A stretch of DNA of 64,000 bases. Source: Entonaema liquescens. Taxonomy: Eukaryota > Ascomycota > Sordariomycetes > Xylariales > Xylariaceae. The stretch covers positions 1-64,000 of the forward strand of contig CADCSX010000001.1 in the NCBI GenBank assembly GCA_902805475.1, read 5' to 3'. The notes beneath the pieces were generated by a model. It was not told where the DNA came from. It searched no databases and saw only the letters and a list, made by a program, of their open reading frames with translations. The position numbers and the translations under genes were made by a program. Positions 1 through 12,374 of this stretch are shown here, in pieces (position 1 is the stretch's first letter; each line of letters starts with the position of its first letter).

Positions 1-166
1 CCTAACCCTAACCCCAACCCTAACCCTAACCCTCTAACCCTAACCCTAACCCTAACCCTAACCCTAACCCTAACCCTAACCCTAACCCTAACCCTAACCC
101 TAACCCTAACCCTAACCCTAACCCTAACCCTAACCCTAACCCTAACCCTAACCCTAACCCTAACCC
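1..166. repeat. Telomere repeat (CCCTAA)n, chromosome left end
   Basis: About 27 near-perfect copies of the hexamer CCCTAA, with two variants near the tip (an extra C around 12-15 and CCCTCTAA around 31-38). The C-rich strand runs 5' to 3' inward, so the chromosome end lies to the left. TTAGGG is the usual telomere unit of filamentous fungi. Confidence 0.98.
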
Positions 167-1725
167 ATCTACATTTACATTTACATTTACATTTATATTT
201 ATATTTATATTTAAAATTTTTATTATTTTATTTATATAAATTTATATAATATTTAAATAATTTTAAATTTTATTATTTATTTTATATTATTTAATTTTTT
301 TTTTTACTATTTTATTATTTAAATTTTTAATTAATTAAATTATTTATTTATATTATATATATATTTATTTATTATTTTTAATTTATTAAATTTTATTATT
401 TTTATTATTTAATTATATTTTTTAAATTTTTAAATAATTATAATTATATTTATTTATTTTTTATTTTTATTTATTTATATTTTTTTATTTTAAATTTAAT
501 TTATTTTTTTTTTATTTTATTAATATAATATTTAATAATTAAATATTAATTTTAAATTATATTTATATAAAACATTTTTATATTTTTTAAATTATTTATA
601 ATATTTAATTAATTTTTAAATTTTATTATTTAATATTATTTATTTATTTAAAATATTTTTTCATTTAATTTTTAAATAATTTTAATAATATTAATTTTTA
701 TACATTTAATATATTTATATTATAATTTTTATTTTTTTTATTTTATATTATTTTATTATTTTTTATATTTTTTTAAAATTAATTATTATTAATTTATTTA
801 TTTATTATAATAATTATATATTTTATTTTTATTTTATTATTTTATTATAATTTTTATTTTTAATTTATTAATTTATTTATATTATTTTATTATTAATTAA
901 TTTTTTATATATATTTATTTATATTTATTAATTTATTTTATTTTATTAATTTTAAATTATATTTATATAAAATATTTTTATATTATTTTTATTTTTAATT
1001 TATATTTTTTAAATTTTTAATTTAATTTTATTTTTTATTATATATTTTAATTTTAAATAAATTTATTTTTTTTATAATTTTTAAATAATTATATTTTTTT
1101 TTAATTATTTTTATATATTATTAAATATTTATATTATAATTTTTTAATTTAATTTAATTTATATTATTTTTTTATTATATTATATTTTTTTATTTATTAA
1201 TTTTTTTTAAATTATTAAATTTAATTTATTTATTATCATATATTATTATTTTATATTAATTTATAATTTTTTATTTTTAAATTATTTTATAATATTTTTA
1301 TTATATTATATAATTTATATTATTTTTTTATTAATTATTTTTATTAATTTAATTAATTTATATTTATTATATTATTTTATTTTATTTATTAAATTTTATT
1401 TTTTATTTTTATTTAAATATTTAATTAATTATATTTTATATATTTAATTTATTTAAATTTTTAATTTTATTATTTTTTATTTATTTTATTATATTTTATT
1501 ATATTTTAAATATTTTTAATATTTATAATTATTATTTTTTTAATATAAATATAAATATAATTATAATTATATTTTTTATTTTATTTTTTATTATATTTTT
1601 TTAATATAATATTAATTTTTTTAATTTTAATTTAAATTTTTTCAATTTTTTTAATTTTTTTATTTTAATTTAATTTTTTTTATTTTTTTTATTTTTTTTT
1701 ATTTAATTTTAATATTTTAAAATTT
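167..1725. repeat. Telomere-adjacent AT-only block with no G on the + strand
   Basis: The block is almost pure A and T, T-rich on the + strand, with only a handful of C and not a single G until position 1726. It starts with a hexamer ladder, four copies of ACATTT and three of ATATTT (171-212), the same period as the telomere repeat. A 40-bp segment at 545-584 recurs at 945-984 with one C/T difference. There is no coding potential. It looks like a fully RIP-mutated or low-complexity subtelomere repeat. Confidence 0.85.
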
Positions 1726-1728
1726 GTA

Positions 1729-1763
1729 CGGGTAGGGTTAGGGTTAGGGATAGGGTTAGGGTT
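1729..1763 (+). repeat. Interstitial TTAGGG tract, inverted relative to the telomere
   Basis: About five degenerate TTAGGG units (including GGGTAGGG and GGGATAGGG variants) lie on the + strand, whereas the terminal tract reads CCCTAA on the same strand. The 1-1763 segment is therefore bordered by telomere repeats that both face outward, as in a tiny linear chromosome. Confidence 0.85.
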
Positions 1764-1808
1764 GAAATAGGGGTTGTGGTAATTTTCCATTTCGGGTGGA
1801 TCCCGAGC

Positions 1809-1914
1809 AGGATTGATTTTTTTTTTTGGCCGAAAATCAATCCTACCCCTTGTCGCGCGCTGTGGCCCGTGTCCCTTCACCAAAAAAAAATCAATCTTGC
1901 CCAAGATTGATTTT
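1809..1914. repeat. Pair of adjacent fold-back hairpins sharing one arm motif
   Basis: Arms 1809-1820 and 1833-1844 are exact inverted copies of AGGATTGATTTT. Arms 1887-1899 and 1902-1914 are exact inverted copies of AAAATCAATCTTG around a CC centre. The core ATTGATTTT thus occurs four times in alternating orientation inside a small GC-normal island between two AT blocks. It may be the remnant of a transposon end or an unmutated remnant of a subtelomeric repeat. Confidence 0.75.
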
Positions 1915-1915
1915 G

Positions 1916-4480
1916 CCTTACTGTTAGAAAATTTTATATTTATTAATGATTTTTTTTATATTATTACGTTATTTATTATTATTAAAAAACGAAATAATTT
2001 TATTTTAATAATATAATTTTAAAAAAATGGAAAAATAATAATATTAAAAAAATTATATAAAGTTTTAAATATAAAAAAATTAAACGTTTTATTTAAAAAA
2101 AATATTTTAAAATTAATAATGTATAATTTAAAAATATATAAAAACGTAATAATTTTTAAATTATAAATAATTTACGAAATTAAAAATAAAAATATTTTCG
2201 TTTTTTATAAAAAATTATAATTAATAATTTAAAATTATAATAATCCCGATAAAAAATTAATTATAATTTATATATTTATTATTTAAAAAGTTAATTAATA
2301 ATTTATTTTAACTTTAATTTTTATATTTTATTAAAAAAAAATAAAAATTATAATAAAAAATATTATTATAATTTATATTTAATTTAAAACGCTTATATTA
2401 AAAGTAATTTATATATAAATATTAATTAAATTAAAATATAAATATTTTAAAAAAACGTTATTATATATTAATAAATTATTATATAATTTTATTAAATTTA
2501 ATATATATTAATTTAAAACTTATTTAAAATATAATTAAAAAAAATTATATATAAAATTATTAATATTTAACTTTTATTTAATAATAACGATTACGGATTT
2601 ATTTAAAATTACCAATTTTTAAATAAATAATATTTTTAATATTAACATTATAAAATTTTTTACCGTAAAAAATAAAATATTAATTAAAATAAAAATTAAA
2701 ATATATTTTTTAAAAATATTAAATAAAAAAATTAAAAATTTTAATAACTCGTATATTATAGTTTATAAAAAAAATTATAAAGTTTTTATTATATAAAAAA
2801 ATTAAATTAAAAAAATTAAATTATTAAATTTAAAATTTTTAAATATAATTAAATAATTTATAAAATAAAAAGTTTAAAAAACGTATATTTTATTAATTTA
2901 TTAATTTAAAACTATGTTCGATTATATAATAATAATATAATATATAAAACCGGAATTAAAAAAAGTTACGGTTTTTAATGTTAAAATTTAATGGTAAATA
3001 AATAATTAAAAATAAAAATTTTATTACGTTAATTTAAATTTTTAAAATTTACGTTTATATATTTTTATTAATAAATTATTTATAAATAATAAAAATTTAA
3101 ATTTATAAATTAATTATGTTATTATTTTAAATAATAAAAAACTTATTTTTTAAAATAATAAAATTTAAATTATAAATAATATTATTTATTAATTATTTAT
3201 TAAATATAAATAAGTTATTTATAATATATTTATTAATAAAATTTATAAAATGGTTTAAAAATTTAATATAAAATATATGATTTATTATATAATTAATATT
3301 ATTTTAAAACATTTATTATTTTTTTACATTTTTTTAATTTTATATATTAATTTTTTTTTTTATATTAATGTTTAATATAAATAAATAATACGAATAAAAA
3401 AAAATTAATGATTAATTTAATAATATTAAAATAATTATACGAAAATTGGGAAATAAATAATATTTAATAAATATACGGTATTTATAATTTTACGAACGTA
3501 ATAATTAAAGTATTTTTTAATAAAATAATAAAAATATTAATAAAAAATAATTAAATTAATTTATAATTAAAAAAATAAATAAAACGTAAAGTAAATATTA
3601 AATTTATAATTAATTAATTACGAAAAAAAAATAAAATAAATAATGGTTAAATGATAATTATATATATTATTACGTAATACGTATTTAATATAAAAAAATA
3701 TTTATATATTTTAAATTATATAAAAAACGCATTTTTTTTATTTTTTAATAATAAATAATTTTTTTTTTAAATATTATTAATATATTAATTTTAATTTATT
3801 TATTTATTTATTATTGTTTTATTGTTATTTTTTTTACGTACGTACTTATTAATAATTATATATTAATTTATATATTTTAAATTTTTAAAATTTTATAAAT
3901 ATAATTTTAATAAAGAAAATTTTTTTATATTTTTAACAATTTCGTATAATATAATAAAGTTTTTTTAATAAAAATAAAAAATTAATTAATATTTATAAAT
4001 TAATTTTTTTAAAAAATTTTTTTTTTTTTATTTTTATATTTTTATATTTTTTTAAAATATAATTATAATAATTTTATTTTAAAATTTATATATTATTATT
4101 ATTTATTATTTTTTTAAAATTTAATTAATTATTTTTATTATATTTTTTAATATTTTTTTAATTATTTTTAAATTTATTAAATTTTTTTAATAATAATTTT
4201 TTTAATTATTTAATTAAAATTTTATTTATAAAAATTTTTTAATTTAAATTATTTATAATTTTTAATATATTTTAAAAAATTAAATTTTTAATATATAAAT
4301 TAATATTAAAAAATAATTTTATAAATTACGTGTTAATTACGTAATATTTATTTACGTTTTTTTATTTTATATAAAATTATTAAATAAAACTTTATTATTT
4401 TTTAAAAAGTTACGAAACGCATATTAACGATTTTAATATATAAATATCTTTATAAACTTTAAAATAAAATCGTTAACAAA
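1916..4480. repeat. RIP-like AT-rich subtelomeric block
   Basis: About 2.5 kb of mostly A and T, with stops in all frames. Unlike the block before it, the few remaining C and G are often in CpG (many ACG and CGT triplets), while CpA is nearly absent. That is the trace left by repeat-induced point mutation, which changes CpA to TpA. It is probably an old transposable element or subtelomeric gene copy, too degraded to name. Confidence 0.75.
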
Positions 4481-4742
4481 TAACTTAAGTCATCCTTAAA
4501 AACCACAAGTTTAACAATCCTTTAAATCACCATATCACCGTTGTTACCTTCAAACCAAAACCCTAGCTTCGTGACAGTGGCTACCGCTTGGACGTTCTGG
4601 TAAACTCGAAAATTCCATTTGTGCATCCCCGGACGGGGTGCCTCTTGTTTTTGAATCACAATCAATTGCTGTCACAAACTCAGGGATTATGGTTCGAGCT
4701 CCTTAAGAGAATAGCTACAAGATTTACACGCCCGAAAAGTTA

Positions 4743-7245
4743 TCAACCCCACTGTACCAACACTTTCTTTCGGCCTTTATTTCCTTTCTTCCCTTTATTT
4801 GAATTATCTCCTCCGTTTTCGCCGGTACTATCTCCATGTTCCATCAACGCATTTCCGGCCGATACGCCCCATGAGAAACCAGTATCCCTCGACCCACCAG
4901 CATCCCGCCGCACACTCCCTGTCCCGTAACCAAATATTGTAGTTGTAGGCTTCGGCGCTGTAGGGAGGGCTGGAAACGCTTCATCGCGGTTGGCAGGTTT
5001 CGACGGTCTGGTTGTAGCTTGGGGAGATGCACTAGAACCCCAGAGGGTCGTGGCCGCCGGCCGTGGCGTATTGCTTGCACTACTACTGCTCGGCGGTAAG
5101 GCGGGGAATGAAGTTGACGTGGAAGTCGACGGTAGACGACGAGAAGAGTTTGAGCTAGAGAATACACCTGAAGATTGTTCCACACTCGACCGCCGTGATT
5201 GTTGCGTAGAGCTTTTGAGTTTAAGCACTCGGGTCGTATGTCTTTGAGACGGTGCAGCCGCAGCTGCAAGAGGAGAACTGGCGGCGGCTGCGGCCCAACC
5301 AGTATTTGAAGACGTCGCACCGTGCATACCGCTTAAGCCGGGTAGGGTCGGGTAATCTTCATTGATTGCCCTCCAATCATTCCATGCTTTCCGCAAGCTA
5401 TCTGCCTTATTCTTGTCCTCGAACAGATCCGCAACCTCACGGACAAGTGTACCAAGAGCGGAAGACGAGGTATCCGAAAATAGAGAAAAGAGTGCGTCCA
5501 CGAACGCTGCAGCCGACAGCTTGCCTTGCCTATACGACGAGATTTGGTTGCGGAAGGTAGTAATCTTGTCCCGGTCATTCTGCAGCATATTCGAGGCTCG
5601 TTCAATTACCGCAGAGTGTCGTAGGAGCCGAACGCGATCTTCTGGCAACAGATTTGGATCCGTTAAACTCAGTCCCTCCATCTCAATAGACGCTACCGTA
5701 GTGGCTGGGGCAGAAGAACCAGGGTGCCTTATCGTATTCTGACTTGATTGGCCGGAGGGAGTAGCAGTACTTGAAGATGCCGGCGCTGATAGCTGCCCAC
5801 CAAATGTACGGTTAGAAACGGACTGCGAAGAATGTATAGCCATCTGCCTCTGGAAGGCAAGTTCGTCTCGCCGAAGAGGCTGTGCCGAGCTCACTGGAAG
5901 AGGATCTGCGTTGGGATCTCGGCCTCTCCCACGCCTCTCTCTATCTCTGTCTCCGTCCCTATCCTGGCCGGAACCACCGCCTCGCCTTTGTTGGTAAGGC
6001 TGGCGATAATCGAAGCTCGAAAGGTCAACTAGACGAGCATCTCGCCTCACGTCTTTAGATAAGGAATTCCCGTGTTCGCTCAGCTGGTGTGCCTTCAGGT
6101 CCATCTCGGAGTCGAAGACAACGAATTTCTTCTCAAGACACTCCCGATCAAGACATAGGAAATGATCCTTCTTGAAGTGTTCTTCTAACGCATTGTAGTC
6201 TCGATAATAATGGGGCTGCCTAGTATCCTGTCGGTCACAAAGGAAGCAACGCTCGTGCTTGCTCCGGCAGTGCTCATAAAGCTTGTCGTCGTCGTAGAAC
6301 CTGTGTCCGCAGAATGCACATAGCGGGTGGCCCTTAAATCCCGTCTGGTCTACAGCACCAGGTCGGTCATCTCCATGTCGCATATGCCTCTCCAACTCCT
6401 TGTCTGTAAAGAGCTCGTGTTCGTGGGTGAACACTTTCTTGTTTCTGGTACACAAGTCGCACATCTTCTTATGGTGGGTTGTACGAACATGTCGGTGCAG
6501 ATCTGGCCAGCCAAGGCCGGCAAAGTCGCAAGAGTCGTCTGGACAATTATAACGCAAAAGCAAGACAGTATCTCCGACGATATCCTCCTTCGTGTACCGA
6601 ATTCCGATATTATCGTCGGTACTTGTGACGTCGGCGTCGGAGTAGTCTTGGTATCGTTTTGTCGCATCATCTGTGAAAATAACAAACGGAGCAAGTGTCT
6701 GCGAATGCGACACAATATGTCAGTCTTCACTACTCTAAAAGATAAAGTTGCCATCACGATGGTAGAACCGTCCATACCCGACAATGTGCGCATTCTTTAT
6801 TCTTGTATAGCGCCCTCATCCGCAGGGAACATATATGGCATGTTCTGTGGTTGCAGGGAGCAACGGACTGGTGAATGACGGGGCTCGCGCAGATGAAGCA
6901 CACCTCAGCCTCCACATCTTCTTGATCTGCGTTCGCGTCGTCAACTGCGGGTGGAATGCGAGGCTTCTGTGCGGACAACCCTGACTTTCCCGAGTCTTCG
7001 TGAGGAAGTGGTGTTGCTGATGAAGAGGTAGAAGCGCCGGATATGTTACCTCCCTTACCTCTCCCACGCTGCGATCTACCTTGTCCTCCACCTCTAGAGC
7101 CCCCATCGCCTCGTCCGCGCCCTCTACCTCTGCCTCTCAAGTTTCGTTCGCCTCTACCACGGCTTTGCCCAGCCTGTGTCGAGTTTGGGCTGTCGTTCGG
7201 CGTGTTTGTGAAGCCCTCGGTAGTGGCGGGCATGATGGACCGCAC
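4743..7245 (-). CDS. hel2: RING/C2H2 E3 ubiquitin ligase Hel2 (ZNF598), ribosome quality control
   Basis: Hel2 detects collided ribosomes and ubiquitinates 40S proteins such as uS10 to start ribosome-associated quality control. There are two exons: 7245-6778 and 6698-4743, with a 79-nt intron (GTATGG..CGCAG) whose removal joins the RING end CAHCR to TLAPFVIFT in frame, giving about 807 aa. Seen: an RG-rich N terminus (aa 30-65), a RING with Cys/His ligands from CFIC to CAHC (aa 116-155), a run of C2H2-type fingers (CPDDSC.., CAFC.., CFLC.., CLDREC..), a Ser-rich disordered middle, and a basic tail ending KKVLVQWG, which resembles the C terminus of this family. Exon structure and domain order match the family well. 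Start taken at 7245; Met at 7233 is an alternative. It is the first gene inward of the telomere. Confidence 0.93.
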
Positions 7246-8458
7246 AGGAGTATTTTTCGGTCGGCTAGCTATGACTTCACGCGTAGAAGAATCGCTGGAT
7301 AATATAGTTATCTAGGGATTTCGGGATTTCTTGTCGATATATACCCTATAAACGTCGGGTTAGACAAACAACCGAGACAGTCAACACTATGCAGGGTCAA
7401 GAATGGTCGTGGAGATGGAAGACCGTGGAAGAGCAAGTCCGATATGGCCCTAGTAGTATGTGATAAATGTAAATCACAGCTGTTTATCCGAATGTAAATA
7501 TGGGTTGGTTTGATACGTGTATGTATTCTTAGGTGATACCCGCCGTCGATGTACTCGAGGATGTGTATGCTAGGTAGGTATGTTACCTACCTAGGTATGT
7601 ACTTGCATGTCATCTATATGTATCCTGATCCCACCTCACCATCCATTGATAAAATTTTAGCGGCTTCCAGTTTCGATGACCCCCGGTGGTTGTATTTTGT
7701 ATTTTACCGCCACAGCACGGCGGGGCACGGGGTAAAAGCCACAAATGGCGAGTTCAATGTACCTATGTACATACCTATATACCTACCTAGGTACCTACCT
7801 ACCTACCTATAGACCTTAGAGCGTACCTACCTAATTAAGGTAGAAGCATCGACTACCTAATAAGCCTCTCGAACCCGTGTAAATGGGGTTCCATTGAGAA
7901 TGGCAGAGATGTTTTACTAAATGTAGTCACTAACAAGTACAGATCTAGAATGGTCTACGTTTTTCTAATACGTAAACTTAGTACGATATGTCTGACACTA
8001 GGTTAAATGCTCGTCATGTATGCATGTGATAAAGGACCGGTACGTTGGGACTAGGAAGACCCAAAATACGAGGCAAGACATTAATATGTACACATATCAC
8101 CTAATCTGTTTAAAACGGCACGTGTGAGACCCATCGTATTGATTTAGCTGGTCTTAGAATAATACCTCAGAACCCTCACCACCGAAGCCCACTTGTAGTT
8201 GGACGTCCAGTAACTACGCCGCTTTACCGACACATCAATCTCATCCTCCTTTAACGCCGACTAGTAGCCCGTCCGAATCAGCCTATGGACCGCAGTCGAG
8301 GATGTAGCGGGAGTAAAGAAAACGACTATAAAGTATGCCATGTCCATATCGAGAACGCATAACCAGCCACGGTTGGCTACTCGCATAAGCCTAGCTAGCT
8401 AACTTTTCTCAGGACCGACTCAAGGGAAGACCCGCGGCACCACCCACTGACTTCCCAG
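7246..8458. other. Intergenic spacer with ACCTAGGTA-type repeats
   Basis: No gene seen. It holds tracts of TACC/GGTA tetramers and the palindrome ACCTAGGT near 7588 and 7784, a motif that recurs in many spacers of this window. The left part is the Hel2 promoter side; the right part lies beyond the stop of the SWIB gene. Confidence 0.6.
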
Positions 8459-9581
8459 TTACTCCTCATCTACGGGGTATAGATGGTTCCCGACGAGCTT
8501 GTTCATTTGGAACATGTCCACCCTGGCCTGTTTAAAGACTGCTTGCATCCTCTCGTCACATCGTATCTGCCGCTTGTCATTAGGGTCTTGCAGCTGGTTA
8601 CCCTTGATATGCTCCCATAGTTTCTTGACGACTTGCGGTCGGGACAGCTATGCTTAGGGTTAGAACACGAATGGCTACTTGGAGAAACGCGGTATTGGCT
8701 GAAAGCTTCGGTTCAAAGGGAACTTACCTGTGTTTGTCCGCAGAGCTCGGCTAGCGGGTAACTAAGATTGAAAGGCTTCTGGAAACCCCCGCTAGCTTTT
8801 CGTGGCCGGTTACTTGACTCCTCGCTCCCTGCCACATCGCTATCATCATCGGGCCCAATCTTCTTTTCGCTCTTCTTCCGAGGGGTGGCCTTCTTCTTCT
8901 TCACGGGGCCTTGCTTCCCACCCCACGCGTTGCGCGGGTCCGCTGGTTCTCTTGGGCTTGGAGCATTGCTGCCAATTTGGCGTCCGCATCTTCTGTATCT
9001 TCGCTCTTTCTTTCCGCTGCTTCTTCCTAGGCGGTTGCACTGACACCTTTATCTCGTCTCCGTTCGTATCGTCCGCATCTTGGCTATTCTCTTTGTCACC
9101 ATTGGCTTGTCCGGGGCGTGGAGAAGTCGACTCGGCCTGGGGAATTGTGGAGGATGGCGGTGGAGCGGCGGAAGAGATGGCGTCAAAACGCTCTTCGATC
9201 AGTGCCTTGATAGCATTCTATCCGGATGTTGAATTAGTAAGATGTGGAAGTCTTTCATGATGCAGCCCTAATAGTAGATAAGGGTAGAGTGAGGTGTCAA
9301 GTTGCGGTGACAAAACTTGGAGACTTGCTACGCACCTTCTGGTCACTCAAATCCTTCCCGCCCAATGCAGCTTCAAGGCCCATGCGAACCTTTTTGCGTG
9401 TGACGGTTTCGAGATCCGCGGTAGCTAGAATACCGTCGATGACTTCCGTATAACGGGTCTCTTCCTCCGCGGTTACTACTGCTGTTAGTTGCAGCGCCTC
9501 ATGGTATCAGCCAGAACTGGCATAATACAAAAGCAGGTAAACCGGGGTTGCGTAGATGTAAAACTTACAAGGAGCCGCCAT
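8459..9581 (-). CDS. DEK_C plus SWIB/MDM2 domain protein (UAF30/TRI1-like), with two apparent frameshifts
   Basis: A chromatin or RNA polymerase I transcription-factor subunit of the UAF30/TRI1 type. Exons: 9581-9569, about 9481-9336, 9217-8728, 8647-8459; introns have clean GT..AG ends (GTAAGT, GTGCGT, GTAAGT). Exon 2 encodes a DEK C-terminal helix domain (..DGILATADLETVTRKK..). The last two exons encode a full SWIB domain (..FNLSYPLAELCG, LSRPQVVKKLWEHIKG, NDKRQIRC.., ending NHLYPVDEE). Between them the frame changes twice, near 9005-9014 (AAAG runs) and near 8921-8924 (C4 on the + strand). Each shift equals one missing base. With two bases restored all exon phases agree (280 codons including stop), as usual for the family. 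Either two assembly deletions or a recently broken gene. Identity is strong; intactness is uncertain. Confidence 0.82.
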
Positions 9582-11527
9582 GATGCTAGACCTTAGTTCT
9601 GACTAGGTTTCAAGATACGATATGAAGGAAACTTTATGATATCGAACTAGCTAGGAAGGGTGCGTATGCGGTCGGGGATATAGGCGGCGATGAAGAGAGG
9701 GGGCCACTGCAAGCGTGATGCGGTAGGTATGTAAGACCGATTTGAGAGGTCAGAACATAGCGATGGGGGAAGGGTCGCAGAAGTAGGCGGTGCTTGACGG
9801 TAACTGGTAGTAGGTGGTTCTAAACGAGCGGCGACTAGCGAAACGGATGCCCAAGCCCTATAAAAGCATCAATAACTGTATATGTCAGGAAATCGTCTAT
9901 CTAAGTAGCATTGCAAGTGTATACATACCCTACTTCCCACTTGTAGATCACAACTAGCGGGTAAAGACGCGATAGCGGCTGCGGCTAGAAGTGGTGTTAT
10001 TAATCCTATATTGGGTAGATAGGACTAGAAGGGGCGACCTGACTCAACCAGCTAATTGATGCTATCTTGGCAAGTCAGTAGTTATGTTTGCGGAAGGGAT
10101 GCAGAAGAGATATGAGCGACGCCGATTGCGATGATGCGCGCATGTAGCCTCAAATAAGTAGTCTTTTGCTTATAAGTTGAGTACGGGGTTGGTATGGAAC
10201 ATTGAAGGATATAAAAAATGAAATGTGGTCAACTAGCATTAGTTTGGAAGATCCTATTAATCGTAGACATGTAGTGTTAGTTGTCAATGGAAGCTGATAT
10301 TATAGAAGCAGCACAAAGACTTGTCGTTGACGGTCCGCCCGCGAGAAAAGGTCACTAGACCAATCATTGGACCAATGGCGCGCTGTAGCTTTGCTACTTG
10401 CATATAAGTGCGTTAGATACATACATGTAACTTACAAGTAAGCTTATTTACCTAGTTATGTACATACAGGTACGTACCAGGTAGGTAATTCTAATAATCA
10501 ACTGAACTTTTAATTGCAATGTACTTGGGTATCTTTTAATATCATACCTACCCACCACGCAACAGTAAGATAGATTATGAAGAAACCAGACTAATCGTTT
10601 TTAAAGCTTTTAAATAGAGCTTTTATACGTTTTGCTTATCTTTTTATTATTACTCGCTTTAGAAGTTTATTGTTAGTGTTATGTAACTTGTAAATTGAGA
10701 GTACGCCACGGGTACCGACGGCCCTTCCCCGCTAATTGGCAAAATTGGTACAGACCTTACCCAGCGGCGACGTTAGCTTTAGATAGGACGCGGGACGATG
10801 GCGCGATTAAATCCAGCCAATCGTGAAACAATCGTTTGTGTTAGTTACTGCATCGGGCAAAGTCAGCCTTGTATTACACGGAAGAACACATCCATAACAC
10901 ATTGTAGATAATCACTGTAGATAAATCGAACTACTTGGATTTCAAGATATGTTTTGCTGTTTTAAGTGCTCACTTAAGGATAAGTAAAACATGCAACGAA
11001 GTAATTTCGTTGTTTTACAAAAAGCTTTTCATTTTAAGTGCGGATGTTTTCCTTTTTACTGTTTAAGTATTTAAAGATTAATGTGTGGTTAAAGTTTATA
11101 CTAATCTTTTTTTCGTCTCGACATTAAAACAATTCATCAATTTACCTATGTATAATAGTTATTATAAAAGCATATACTAAACCCAGCCAACGTGTTTATC
11201 ATTTGGGTTAACACTTTGCTGGTATATAAGTATACTTTTATAGTTACAGATAAGAACCTATATTGCGGAGGTACACAGGCATTTATTGATAAAGAAGTGA
11301 CTATATATGCTTTAGCCATGTGTGAAAAGGAAGTGCTGGTTTTAGCTGTGTTATACGATTTTTGGCCAGCTTGTTGATTGGCGAACATAGTCAACAAAAA
11401 CGCACCGAGCTGAGGCGACGTAGCTAGTATTTGGGGCTAAGAAGACTGGGTTGCTTTTAATCCGGTCCATATCGCAGATGTCTTTGACGGCAGCAAGCTT
11501 ATTTTCTGGTACATCCAATGGCTCAAG
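9582..11527. other. Gene-free stretch with small palindromes
   Basis: I see no gene. Two short fold-backs lie next to each other: TTAAGTG/CACTTAA at 10962-10977, and a stem formed by 10984-11000 with 11006-11018 (GTAAAAC..CAACGAA against TTCGTTGTTTTAC, with a 4-nt bulge). They sit in an AT-richer segment (about 10570-11400) that may be a decayed small transposon. Confidence 0.45.
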
Positions 11528-12374
11528 TTAGAATTTACCAAAGGCAAGCTGTAATGCTAAAGCAGAGAGTTCTTCACGGAAGTCGAGTACATGAATGCTA
11601 TACTCATCTTTTTCACCTTTGAACAGTATTCAGACACTAGCTGCATTGAAGCGCTCTCGGATACATGGCTCCTTAAGTATTCGAACCATTTCACGTACTC
11701 CTGGCCCGGAGCGCTTATCGTCTTTCCTAAAAGCCAACCTTCCATAGAGTGGTCGAGGCTAAAGCCACGATACTGCCTTCGCCGCCAATAGATTATGGTG
11801 TCAGCCGCGACACTCTCCGACCTTTGATCAATAGGTTGTGTGGGACCATTTTGAAGGGCTTCCTCCCTTTCTTCTTCTTCGTCTTCCTCGTCGTCTCCCT
11901 TTTCTTCGGAAGCAGAAACGCTCGGTGTGGTGCTGAGAAAGTCGCTTAATGCAGACGTAAGAGGCAATAAAGGGGCACTCTCATCAAATAATGGGTGACA
12001 TTGAAGAAGTTGTAGAAGGGAAATGACAGCAATAGATTTTCCATGATAAATGGTTATAGAATGATAATAAAGAGTTAAACTACCTGTACATGAAAATTAG
12101 GTATAGTTGTAATAAATCAGCGATGTCATGATTAATGATTAATCAAGTACAACCATAGCTACCTACCTAAGCACGCGTTGGCAAATGAGATCATGTAACA
12201 GTTTTCCTTGTTGTTACGGATTACATAAAGCGATGATTCGAAATCCGGCGTGTACTCAAAATAATAGTCAAAGCGTCTATCCGTGTTGTTGCTATAATCA
12301 AGAACAAAAATTGATTCTGCCCCACGACGTAATGAATCAGTAGCTTCAACAAGTAGTTCTTGAACTTTAGTCAC
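11528..12374 (-). CDS. Unrecognised protein gene, spliced, 5' end unresolved, one apparent frameshift
   Basis: No family recognised. Reading leftward, coding sense runs from about 12374 to 12167, then an 83-nt intron (GTAGGT..GTACAG, 12166-12084, with a CTGAT branch site), then 12083-11528. The intron removal keeps frame (..SFANACLG then SLTLYYHS..). Features: an acidic Glu/Asp run around 11870-11910 and a C terminus with the look of a folded domain (..YSIHVLDFREELSALALQ, then a stop at 11528-11530). The frame moves by one missing base at the A5/T5 run 11609-11613. The start is not found: upstream in the neighbouring frame an open stretch from about 12546 leads to EIPTL just before 12374, which could join by a second shift. 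It could also be a decaying subtelomeric gene. Confidence 0.45.

Noticed and set aside
9001..9045. A 41-nt intron that would absorb the first frameshift of the UAF30-like gene
   Set aside because: Shorter than normal fungal introns, no branch site, and it would delete a basic stretch expected in the family. It also cannot explain the second shift.
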